Assembly (NCBI GenBank): GCA_002070215.1
Contig: MWCV01000003.1
Span: 1-64,000, forward strand
Reading direction: 5' to 3'
DNA: 64,000 nucleotides
Source: Chloroflexi bacterium ADurb.Bin180
GTDB taxonomy: Bacteria; Chloroflexota; Anaerolineae; UBA2200
Every line of letters starts with the position of its first letter. The first letter of the stretch is position 1. The translations under genes were made by a program, and so were the position numbers. Under the pieces are notes generated by a model. The model was not told where the DNA came from, did not search any database, and saw only the letters and a program-made list of their open reading frames with translations. Of this stretch, positions 55,289-62,543 are shown one piece after another.

Positions 55289-56042
55289 CCGTGCCGGCGG
55301 CGCGCGGCGAGGCCCGCTGGCGCGCCGTAGCCGCTTCAACCTCACTGTAGATACAGCCGCAATAGTGCTGCTGGTACAGATGATGCTCCCGCGCCAGGCG
55401 GCCGCGCTCGCCCCAGCCGCGCCTCAGGTTCTCAAAGAAGAACTGAATCCCGTTTTTCTCCGCCAGCTCTTCACCGATGCTCCGGATCACGCTCTGCTGC
55501 TGGTAGGGACTGATGAGCAGCGTGGTGGTGAAAGCGTCAAAGCCCCGCTCTCGTGCCTCCTGGGCGGTTCGCGCCAGGCGCAACCGATAGCAGGTGGCGC
55601 AGCGCTCGGGACGCTCCTCGTGCCCGGCAACCTGGCGGAAGTACAGGGGCATCTCGTAGCCCTCCGACCAGATCATGGGCAGACCCACTTCTGAGGCGTA
55701 CGCCGCCACGCACTCCCTGCGCCGCTCGTGCTCGGCATAGGGGTGGATGTTGGGATTGTACCAGAATCCTGTGACCGAAAATCCCAGCTCGCGCAGGCGG
55801 TTGATCGGGTAGGTGCCACAGGGTCCACAGCAGATGTGGAGCAGAAGCATCGTGCCCTCGACCGGCTGATCAGGGGCTGCGGCACGCTTCTCATGCAGAG
55901 TGGCGACCAGCGGCAGCTCAATGACCAGAGGATCCTCGTTCACCAGCCTGGCCTTGCCCTCGGTCACCAGGCGTCGCGCCTTGTCCTTAGAGCAGGGAGT
56001 TAGCTTCTGCCCGTGCTGGTCCAGGACGACTGCTTGGTCCAT
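55257..56042 (-). CDS. queH: Epoxyqueuosine reductase QueH with N-terminal RRXRR/PLMP-like extension
   Basis: QueH makes queuosine from epoxyqueuosine in tRNA. The catalytic part (from about residue 65) has HICCGPCGTYP (C71, C72, C75), the FWYNPNIHPYAE loop, ERCATCYRLRL (C148, C151) and HYCGCIYS (C228, C230), which cover the iron-sulfur ligands of the family. Residues 4-45 (VLDQHGQKLTPCSKDKARRL onward, ending PLVIELPL) resemble the RRXRR/PLMP domain of IscB and HNH nucleases, an unusual partner. A second possible start lies at 55850 with GAGG upstream, which would give a QueH of normal length. The gene starts 4 bases after ruvB. Confidence 0.88.
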   Translation of the reverse strand: MDQAVVLDQHGQKLTPCSKDKARRLVTEGKARLVNEDPLVIELPLVATLHEKRAAAPDQPVEGTMLLLHICCGPCGTYPINRLRELGFSVTGFWYNPNIHPYAEHERRRECVAAYASEVGLPMIWSEGYEMPLYFRQVAGHEERPERCATCYRLRLARTAQEARERGFDAFTTTLLISPYQQQSVIRSIGEELAEKNGIQFFFENLRRGWGERGRLAREHHLYQQHYCGCIYSEVEAATARQRASPRAAGTATLRPESAPG

Positions 56043-56046
56043 GGGT

Positions 56047-57072
56047 TCAGAGGAGCAAGGGCTGAGCGGATGGTCGCTGCGGGCAGGTTCTTCCCAAGTG
56101 CTCGTATGCTCGTGCGGTAGCTACTCGTCCACGAGGCGTTCTCTCGAGAAAACCAAGTTGCAGGAGATAGGGCTCGCATACGTCCATGATCGTATCTGCC
56201 TCTTCGCTGAGCGAAGCAGCTATGGTCTCCAGTCCGACCGGCCCCCCGTCGAACTTGTCAATGATGGCCTGCAGGATTTTGCGGTCAATGTCATCGAGCC
56301 CCAGTGCGTCCACCTCCAGCAAGCCCAACGCTTGCTGTGCTACGGCAGCAGTGACGACTCCCTCTGCGCGCACTTGGGCAAAGTCCCGCACTCGCTTGAG
56401 AAGACGATTGGCCACGCGTGGCGTGCCGCGGGCTCTCCTGGCGACCGTGGATACTCCCTCACCATCAATCGGAATCCCGAGAATACGCGAAGAACGTCCC
56501 ACAATGGCTTCCATGGCCGGCTCGTCGTAAAAATCGAGCCGATAAACGATGCCAAAGCGGTCTCGCAGCGGTGAGGTCATCATTGCGATCCGCGTAGTAG
56601 CGCCGATGATGGTGAAGTGAGGCAGCTTCAGACGGATGCTGCGTGCGCTGGGGCCCTTGCCAATGACGATGTCGAGGGCATAGTCCTCCATCGCCGGGTA
56701 GAGCACCTCCTCGACCGCGTGGCCCAGCCGGTGCACTTCGTCGACAAAGAGGATATCGCCCTGGCGGAGGTTGGTCAGAATCGCCGCCAGGTCCCCCGGC
56801 CTTTCGATGGCCGGCCCCGAGGTCACCTTGATACTGACACCCATCTCGTTGGCAATGACGTGGGCCAGCGTGGTCTTGCCCAGTCCTGGCGGGCCATAAA
56901 GCAGAACGTGGTCCAGGGACTCGCCTCTGGCCTTGGCTGCAGCGAGACAGATGCCCAGGTTCTGCTTCACCCGCTCTTGTCCAATGTACTCAGCAAGGAG
57001 CTTGGGGCGCAGGCTTGTGTCTTGGGTGGCTTCGTCGGCCAGACGCCGGGCAGAGATGATTCGTTCGTCCAT
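56047..57072 (-). CDS. ruvB: Holliday junction branch migration helicase RuvB
   Basis: RuvB is the hexameric motor that drives branch migration with RuvA. The 341-residue AAA+ protein has [19 protein letters not shown], Walker [13 protein letters not shown], Walker [11 protein letters not shown], the sensor region IGATTR and a C-terminal winged helix with GPVGLETIA and [17 protein letters not shown]. An extended -10 box lies at 57099-57107 and the ATG has a fair RBS (GAGG). It is followed by queH; ruvA and ruvC are not in the window. Confidence 0.96.
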   Translation of the reverse strand: MDERIISARRLADEATQDTSLRPKLLAEYIGQERVKQNLGICLAAAKARGESLDHVLLYGPPGLGKTTLAHVIANEMGVSIKVTSGPAIERPGDLAAILTNLRQGDILFVDEVHRLGHAVEEVLYPAMEDYALDIVIGKGPSARSIRLKLPHFTIIGATTRIAMMTSPLRDRFGIVYRLDFYDEPAMEAIVGRSSRILGIPIDGEGVSTVARRARGTPRVANRLLKRVRDFAQVRAEGVVTAAVAQQALGLLEVDALGLDDIDRKILQAIIDKFDGGPVGLETIAASLSEEADTIMDVCEPYLLQLGFLERTPRGRVATARAYEHLGRTCPQRPSAQPLLL

Positions 57073-57098
57073 AACGCGGCAGACCTCACTGCCAGGGG

Positions 57099-57107
57099 AT
57101 TATAGCA
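57099..57107 (-). promoter_or_regulatory. Extended -10 promoter of ruvB-queH
   Basis: TGCTATAAT on the minus strand, 26 bases before the ruvB start. No clear -35 hexamer stands at 16-18 bases. Confidence 0.65.
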
Positions 57108-57205
57108 CAGGCGAGCAGCAAAGCGACCCTAATGGAACCAGAGTGAGCGCCCATTCGGTCATCTCGCTCCGGTGAGGTCCTGCATTGAGCGGAAAAGACG
57201 GTCGC

Positions 57206-58183
57206 CTACGCCGGTGCACCTACGCTGGCCGACGCACGCGCTCCGCCGGCAATCGGCTGATGGTCGTACACTGACGTGCACCAGTGCCTGTACTTGGGAA
57301 CCTTACCTCGAACAATGTCAAAGTACAGGTCCCGCAGGCGCCGGGTGATTGACCCAATATGGCCATCACCAATCACCCGGTGGTCAATGCTGGCTATAGA
57401 TGCGATCTGCACGCCAGTGCCGCACAGGAAGGCCTCGTCGCACACGTAGAGCTCGGTACGGTCGACGGTGCGTTCTTTGGTCGGGATGTGCAGCTCGTCG
57501 CGGGCCAACTGCAGGATGGTCTGACGAGTGATCCCTTCCAGAATATCCGAGGTGACACCCGGAGTGATCAACACTCCGTTACGCACCATGAAAAAGTTCT
57601 CGGCACTGCCTTCGGACACCGATCCACCCCTGGTCAGCACAATGGCCTCGTCAAAGCCGTTCATCTCGGCCTCGCTCTTGCACAGCGCCGAGTTGACATA
57701 GGCGCCGGTGCACTTGGCCCGAGCCGGGACGGAAGTGTCGTAGATGCGGCGCCAGGAGGAGACGCAGACCTTGGCGCCTTCCTCTTTCTCGATGTACTTG
57801 CCGAAAGGAGTGGCAAAGATCGCCAGGCTGTCTTTGACGCCCTTCAGCCGCACCCCAATGCCCTCCTGTGACTTGAAGGCCAGGGGCCTGACATAGGTAT
57901 CTTCGCGAAAGCCTTCGCGCCGCAGCAGTTCGACCGTTGCGTCGCACAACTGCTGTACCGTGTAGGGGAGGTCAATCAGCAGAATCGCGGCCGAGTTGTG
58001 GAGGCGCTGGTAGTGTTCGGCCAGTCGGAACAGCAAGAGCTGCTCCTCTTCCTCATTCCAATACGCGCGAATGCCCTCAAAGCAGCCTGTACCGTAATTG
58101 AGGCCATGGGCCATGACGCTGACTTTGGCGTCCTCGATGCGCACGAACTTGCCGTCGAAGAAAGCGTGTTTCGTTACGGGCAC
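57206..58183 (-). CDS. ilvE: Branched-chain amino acid aminotransferase
   Basis: IlvE carries out the last step of leucine, isoleucine and valine synthesis. The 325-residue class IV PLP enzyme has HGLNYGTGCFEGIRAY near the N-terminus, YVRPLAFKSQEGIGV, the PLP-lysine stretch WRRIYDTSVPARAKCTGAY, then EAIVLTRGGSVSEGSAENFF and ILEGITRQT. The start is GTG at 58183, with AAGGAGGT 4 bases upstream; ATGs at 58207 and earlier lie before that site. Its promoter is nearly consensus. No other branched-chain genes are adjacent. Confidence 0.94.
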   Translation of the reverse strand: MPVTKHAFFDGKFVRIEDAKVSVMAHGLNYGTGCFEGIRAYWNEEEEQLLLFRLAEHYQRLHNSAAILLIDLPYTVQQLCDATVELLRREGFREDTYVRPLAFKSQEGIGVRLKGVKDSLAIFATPFGKYIEKEEGAKVCVSSWRRIYDTSVPARAKCTGAYVNSALCKSEAEMNGFDEAIVLTRGGSVSEGSAENFFMVRNGVLITPGVTSDILEGITRQTILQLARDELHIPTKERTVDRTELYVCDEAFLCGTGVQIASIASIDHRVIGDGHIGSITRRLRDLYFDIVRGKVPKYRHWCTSVYDHQPIAGGARASASVGAPA

Positions 58184-58274
58184 TTCTACCTCCTTTGATC
58201 CCTTCATCGGGTTACTCCGAGGCAACAAGCTTCTGCCCGGACCGCTGTGTCACCAGGCAACGCTCCCGGGCAAG

Positions 58275-58304
58275 ATTATAGCTGCGGCGGTCAGCCTCTG
58301 TCAA
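58275..58304 (-). promoter_or_regulatory. Promoter of ilvE
   Basis: On the minus strand TTGACA (58304-58299), an 18-base spacer and TATAAT (58280-58275); both hexamers are consensus. Confidence 0.85.
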
Positions 58305-58307
58305 AGC

Positions 58308-58826
58308 CTAGTCGAGTCTAGAACTCACCTCGTCCAGCGTGCGCCTGGGTGCAGCCTCTGGAGACTCTGCTGGCACCCCCAATGGCACGAGGGCCACCGG
58401 CCTGAGGTGCGCCGGCGGTGCCACTGCCCTGGCCGCGGCCGCCTCGTCAAAAGCCCCAACCCAGCACGCGCCCAATCCCAGTGCCGTAGCTGCCAGCAGG
58501 ATGTTCTCGACCGCAGCCGCGGTGTCTTGCAGGCAGTAAAGTCTTCTGCCTCGCTCCCCGTATCGTGCGGCCGACCGCTCCGGCTCGGCACACACCACAA
58601 TGACCACCGGGGCCTCACCAACAAAGCTCTGCCCGTAGGCAGCCTGCTCGAGCGCTGCCCTGACCTGCGGGTTGCGAACGATGACAAAATGCCATGGCTG
58701 CCTGTTGCCGGCCGACGGCGCGCGTATAGCCGCACCCAGCAGGCGCTCAATGGCATCGTCACCCACCGGGGAGGATTGGAACGCCCTGATACTGTGCCTT
58801 TGTTCGATCACCGACCAAAAATCCAT
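58308..58826 (-). CDS. Nitroreductase-family protein
   Basis: This 172-residue FMN-dependent flavoprotein of the nitroreductase fold has the N-terminal FMN motif RHSIRAFQSSPV, the PSAGNRQPWHFVIV loop and a C-terminal AATALGLGACWVGAF stretch, all usual for the family. Such enzymes reduce nitro compounds or quinones with NAD(P)H; the natural substrate is unknown. ATG 58826 comes right after the surE stop (TGAGGAGATG, which contains its RBS), so it is the last gene of the glycosyltransferase/surE operon. Confidence 0.88.
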   Translation of the reverse strand: MDFWSVIEQRHSIRAFQSSPVGDDAIERLLGAAIRAPSAGNRQPWHFVIVRNPQVRAALEQAAYGQSFVGEAPVVIVVCAEPERSAARYGERGRRLYCLQDTAAAVENILLAATALGLGACWVGAFDEAAAARAVAPPAHLRPVALVPLGVPAESPEAAPRRTLDEVSSRLD

Positions 58827-58830
58827 CTCC

Positions 58831-59601
58831 TCAACCGCCAATACCCAAGTTCCAGGCCCGCAGTTCATCCATTATCGGGTAGCTCGTCAGGTCAAGCTGC
58901 AGCGGCGTAACTGACACCCTGCCGGCCGCCAGTGCGCCGACATCGGTCCCTTCATCGTCTACCCCCGTTGGCGGCTCGCCACCGATCCAGTAGTACTTGT
59001 GCCCCCGCGGGTCACTGCGTTCGACTAGCTTGTCGCGGTAGATCCTACGTCCCAGCCGCGTGATCTCGACACCGTTTAGCCGCTCGAACGGCAGCGCCGG
59101 GACATTGACATTCAGCAGCACCTGGTGTTGCCCTTGCTCGAGGATACGCCCGGCGATGATCGCTCCCACGCGGGCGGCGCAGGCAAACTCGGGCAGAGTG
59201 CCCTCCTCGACCGCCACCGAGAGGGCCATCGACGAGATGCCACTGATCCAACCCTCCAGAGCCGCCGCCACGGTCCCCGAATAGGTCATATCCTGCGCCA
59301 CGTTGGAACCAGGGTTGATCCCGGAGATGACCAGGTCGGGTGCACGCGAGAGCACACCCAGAACAGCCAGCGCGACGCAGTCCGACGGTCCGCCATTGGA
59401 GGCCATCGCGGTGCTGCCATCTGCCAGCTTGACCTCCTGGACGCGCAGCGGCTTGTGCATAGTCTTGGCATGGCCGCCCGCGGACCAGTTGTGGTCCGGT
59501 GCCAGCACTGCCACTTCGCCGACGGCTCCAAGGGCCTGCTTCAAAGCGAGCAGCCCCGGCGACTGTACTCCGTCGTCATTGGTCAGCAGGATGAGTTTCA
59601 C
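58831..59601 (-). CDS. surE: 5'/3'-nucleotidase SurE
   Basis: SurE is a metal-dependent nucleotidase linked to stationary-phase survival. The 256-residue protein has the N-terminal metal motif LLTNDDGVQSPG, PDHNWSAGGHA, the SNGGPSDCVALAV motif and SGINPGSNVAQDMTYSGTV, all diagnostic. The start is GTG at 59601, overlapping the stop of the glycosyltransferase before it (GTGA) with AAAGGTGG upstream; a longer reading to 59949 lies within that gene and is rejected. The next gene is a nitroreductase. Confidence 0.95.
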   Translation of the reverse strand: MKLILLTNDDGVQSPGLLALKQALGAVGEVAVLAPDHNWSAGGHAKTMHKPLRVQEVKLADGSTAMASNGGPSDCVALAVLGVLSRAPDLVISGINPGSNVAQDMTYSGTVAAALEGWISGISSMALSVAVEEGTLPEFACAARVGAIIAGRILEQGQHQVLLNVNVPALPFERLNGVEITRLGRRIYRDKLVERSDPRGHKYYWIGGEPPTGVDDEGTDVGALAAGRVSVTPLQLDLTSYPIMDELRAWNLGIGG

Positions 59602-60485
59602 AGGCCCACCTTTCTCTTTGCCGGCGGTCGCAGCAGGTTCACCACGAGGGCCGTCGCGCACAACCCGACCGTCCCGAGAGCCGTCAGCCAGTTGAGTAAG
59701 AAGAAGGTCTTGCTGGCATAGTGCTTTTCGTGGAACAACCACATAGCGCGGTAGAACTGGATGTTCATGCGCAGGGCGTCCTTGCGCATCGCCTGGCTCT
59801 TGTAGTGCGTGACCACTACCCGTGGATTGTAGTACACCTTCCAACCCTGCTCGACCTTGATGCGGTAGCACAGGTCGATGTCCTCGCCAAAGGCGAAGAA
59901 GCGTTCGTCCAGCAGGCCGGCCTGCTCCAACGCCTTTCGCCTGATCCACATAAAGGCGCCGACCACCGCATCGACTTCGGTCATCTCGTCAGGGTCGAGG
60001 TAGCAGAGGTTGTAGCGGTTGAAGCGAGGACTGTGGGGGTAGCGCCGGCTCAGGCCAATCAGCCGGTAGAAAGCCACCTCCAGGGTTGGAAAGCTGCGCC
60101 GACAGGCCAGATCCAGGCTGCCATCGGCCCGCACGAGCTTGGGACCCGCTACTCCGACCTCGGGGTGGCTGAGCACAAAGTCATACATGTCCTGCAGCGC
60201 CCGGGGCGGCAGTACTGTGTCCGGATTCAGGAGCAACAAATGCGCACCGCTGGCCGCTCTCAAACCCAGGTTGTTGGCGTAGGCATAGCCACCGTTGATT
60301 GGACTCTCGATCAACCGCGCCTGCGGGTACTCGCTGCGCACCATCGCCACACTGTCATCTGGCGACTTGTTGTCTACCACCAGAATCTCGTAGGACAGCT
60401 CGACCTGGCTGGCCAGGACCGAACGCAGGCAGTCACGCAACAGGTCGCAGGTGTTATAGTTGACAATGATGATGGAGAGGTCCAT
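59598..60485 (-). CDS. Glycosyltransferase family 2 (WbbL/rhamnosyltransferase-like)
   Basis: This 295-residue GT-A enzyme starts MDLSIIIVNYNTCDLLRDCL, the form typical of WbbL-like rhamnosyltransferases. It has LLLLNPDT with the DxD-like metal site, VDAVVGAFMWIRRKALEQ, and FGEDIDLCYRIK with the ED catalytic pair. A hydrophobic segment near the C-terminus may tie it to the membrane. The ATG at 60485 is 2 bases after the stop of the preceding glycosyltransferase. The product is probably a step in a surface polysaccharide. Confidence 0.9.
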   Translation of the reverse strand: MDLSIIIVNYNTCDLLRDCLRSVLASQVELSYEILVVDNKSPDDSVAMVRSEYPQARLIESPINGGYAYANNLGLRAASGAHLLLLNPDTVLPPRALQDMYDFVLSHPEVGVAGPKLVRADGSLDLACRRSFPTLEVAFYRLIGLSRRYPHSPRFNRYNLCYLDPDEMTEVDAVVGAFMWIRRKALEQAGLLDERFFAFGEDIDLCYRIKVEQGWKVYYNPRVVVTHYKSQAMRKDALRMNIQFYRAMWLFHEKHYASKTFFLLNWLTALGTVGLCATALVVNLLRPPAKRKVGL

Positions 60486-60487
60486 GG

Positions 60488-61501
60488 TCAGGCGAGGTTC
60501 TCCCTGGTCGAATCGACGGCTCGCCAGTTCGGGAGCTGTTCGCGGCGCTTCAGTCGCCAGAGCACACCAACGGGATAGCCGGCCATTTTGGCCAGGTCCC
60601 CCGTGACACGGATCACGGGCACCCACAGCACCGCCGCAACGCGTTCAGGAAACGAAAGAGGGCGCAGCTCAGGCCAGAGCCGCTTGTAGGGAGTGAACAG
60701 CATCGCCGCTGCGCCAGCCACGAGAACCCCCAGCCAGGCCGGGCTTGCCCTGGCGGCCAGGGCGAGGAGCACCGGCAGGGCCACCAGGTAGGTGACATAG
60801 CGGACCAGGTGCCTCACCCGCCACAGGTCCGCCTTGCCGTCGCCTCTGGCATAGCGAAAGTACTGCACGGCGAAGGACCGGAGGTCAGGCCGCGGACGAA
60901 AGTGCACCAGTGCCTCGGGCACAAACACCAGCCGATAGCCCATGGCCAGCAGACGGAGGTCAAAAACCAGGTCCTCGCAGTAGTCAAGCCACTCTGGATA
61001 GCCCCCCACTGCCTCCCAGGCCGTGCGCGCAAAGGCCACTGAGCGGCTGGATGGCAGGAAGCGCTCCGGTCGCACGTCTTTGCGTCGCGGCAGCACCGTT
61101 GCTCCCATCGCCACCTCAAAGACAGAGCGCGGGTCAGGAAGGAAGAAACCACAGGCGACACGCCTGGCAGTGCTCCCCTCGGTCAGAGGCCTGGCCAGGC
61201 TATCCAGCCAGCCAGCGTCAAGCCGTACGCCGGCGTCGGTGCTGGCAATCAGCTCCGACTTGCTGGCCGCGATGGCCAGGTTCCGGCCGCGAGAAATGCT
61301 GCACCCGGGCTCGCTCAACAGCCGCAGTGGCAACCTCCGGCTCTCTTCCCAGGTGCGCAGAACCTCGAGGGTGCCATCCGTGGAGCCACCATCGACGATC
61401 ACCACCTCGTCTGGTTGGTGAGTCTGCGCGCAGAGCGACTCGAGGAGTCCTTCCAGGCTCCCCGCCTCATTCTTGACCGTTATGACAACCGCGATGGACA
61501 C
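60488..61501 (-). CDS. Glycosyltransferase family 2 with C-terminal membrane helices
   Basis: This 337-residue enzyme starts with AVVITVKNEAGSLEGLLESL, then VIVDGGSTDGTLE and the DAGVRL metal site, typical of GT2. The C-terminal third has two to three membrane helices (VTYLVALPVLLALAARASPA onward). The start is GTG at 61501 because the ATG at 61534 lies inside the -10 box of the promoter (61533-61561). Being the first gene of the operon, it probably acts with the next GT2 on a polyprenyl-linked glycan. Confidence 0.85.
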   Translation of the reverse strand: MSIAVVITVKNEAGSLEGLLESLCAQTHQPDEVVIVDGGSTDGTLEVLRTWEESRRLPLRLLSEPGCSISRGRNLAIAASKSELIASTDAGVRLDAGWLDSLARPLTEGSTARRVACGFFLPDPRSVFEVAMGATVLPRRKDVRPERFLPSSRSVAFARTAWEAVGGYPEWLDYCEDLVFDLRLLAMGYRLVFVPEALVHFRPRPDLRSFAVQYFRYARGDGKADLWRVRHLVRYVTYLVALPVLLALAARASPAWLGVLVAGAAAMLFTPYKRLWPELRPLSFPERVAAVLWVPVIRVTGDLAKMAGYPVGVLWRLKRREQLPNWRAVDSTRENLA

Positions 61502-61532
61502 AACCAGCCTAGCACCTCCACCATACCGTTCC

Positions 61533-61561
61533 ATTATAGCGGCGACGCGGCGCTATACCAA
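61533..61561 (-). promoter_or_regulatory. Promoter of the GT2-GT2-surE-nitroreductase operon
   Basis: On the minus strand TTGGTA (61561-61556), a 17-base spacer and TATAAT (61538-61533). It decides the start of the first glycosyltransferase. Confidence 0.8.
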
Positions 61562-61613
61562 TTGCCCGCACCAGGAGGCAATCCCGGCCAGACGGCCCCG
61601 GGCCAAAAATGGT

Positions 61614-61642
61614 TTGCCTGACGAGCCGCCGGCGGGTATAAT
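61614..61642 (+). promoter_or_regulatory. Promoter of the OmpR-type regulator
   Basis: TTGCCT (61614-61619), a 17-base spacer and TATAAT (61637-61642). Confidence 0.75.
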
Positions 61643-61711
61643 GGCGATTAGCCCTTGAGCTCATATCCTTTTGACCGGCCAATGCGTCTCCAAGGATAAG
61701 GGAGTGCAACT

Positions 61712-62398
61712 ATGCGCATCCTGATCGTCGACGACGATGCCCCCAACGTGAAAATGATCTCCTTCCTGTTGCGCGAGGAAGGATATGACGTTGTCAGCGT
61801 GGACAACGGGCCCGCCGCCCTGGAACTGGTGGACCGCGAGCGACCAGACCTGATCATCCTGGACGTGATGATGCCCCACATGGACGGGTTTGAGGTCTGC
61901 CGGCGTATCCGCCAACGTCTGGATGTGCCTATCATCTTCCTCTCGGCCAAAGGGGAGACGGCGGACAAGGTCACGGGCCTGCAGTTGGGCGCCGATGACT
62001 ACCTGGCCAAGCCCTTCGAGCCGGCCGAGTTTATGGCCAGGGTCAAGGCAGTCCTGCGACGCGCAGACAGCTCTACCGCGGATGAAGCGCAGACCAAGCT
62101 TACCGTAGGGGAACTGTCGCTCGAGCCGTTGAGCAACCGGGTGCTGTTTGCCGACGGACGAAAGGTCGACCTTACACCGATCGAGTTCAGGCTGCTCTAC
62201 TGCCTCATGCGCAATGCAGGGCGCATCCTCAGCCACGACCTGTTGATGAACGCTGTCTGGGGCTACGACTATGAGGGGTACAGCAACCAGATTGCCGTGT
62301 ATATGCACCGTCTACGACTCAAGCTGGAGCAGGATCCCGAACGTCCCAGGTACTTGAGCACGGTGCGCGGCCTCGGCTACAAGTTCGAACGCATCTAG
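61712..62398 (+). CDS. OmpR/PhoB-family response regulator
   Basis: This 228-residue protein has an N-terminal receiver domain (acidic DDD at 7-9, phospho-acceptor D51 in LIILDVMMPHMDG, Lys in YLAKPFEPAEF) and a C-terminal winged helix that binds DNA (LTPIEFRLLYCLMRNAGRIL, RGLGYKFERI). No histidine kinase is next to it, so its partner is encoded elsewhere. It is divergent from the glycosyltransferase operon and upstream of a secreted repeat protein, either of which could be a target. GGAG lies 7 bases before the ATG. Confidence 0.95.
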   Translation: MRILIVDDDAPNVKMISFLLREEGYDVVSVDNGPAALELVDRERPDLIILDVMMPHMDGFEVCRRIRQRLDVPIIFLSAKGETADKVTGLQLGADDYLAKPFEPAEFMARVKAVLRRADSSTADEAQTKLTVGELSLEPLSNRVLFADGRKVDLTPIEFRLLYCLMRNAGRILSHDLLMNAVWGYDYEGYSNQIAVYMHRLRLKLEQDPERPRYLSTVRGLGYKFERI

Positions 62399-62543
62399 AG
62401 CGATTCTAACGGCAGACGAGGAACGGCCTGACGCCGGCCTGCACGGGTGGCCGCCGGGCCGATATTCCGTTGTCTCTGCCGTACCGCGCTGGTATCGCTC
62501 TGGCATCAAGGTACGTTGAGCTGGTGAAGGAGGGAATTGGATC

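Noticed and set aside
55900-56042. IscB or HNH nuclease remnant suggested by the RRXRR-like sequence
   Set aside because: It is in frame with a complete QueH, and no RuvC or HNH motif, nor an omega-RNA-like structure, is visible nearby.
58831-59949. Long N-terminal extension of SurE
   Set aside because: The first 116 codons overlap a glycosyltransferase gene in another frame and have no SurE likeness; the GTG at 59601 with an RBS fits the family length.
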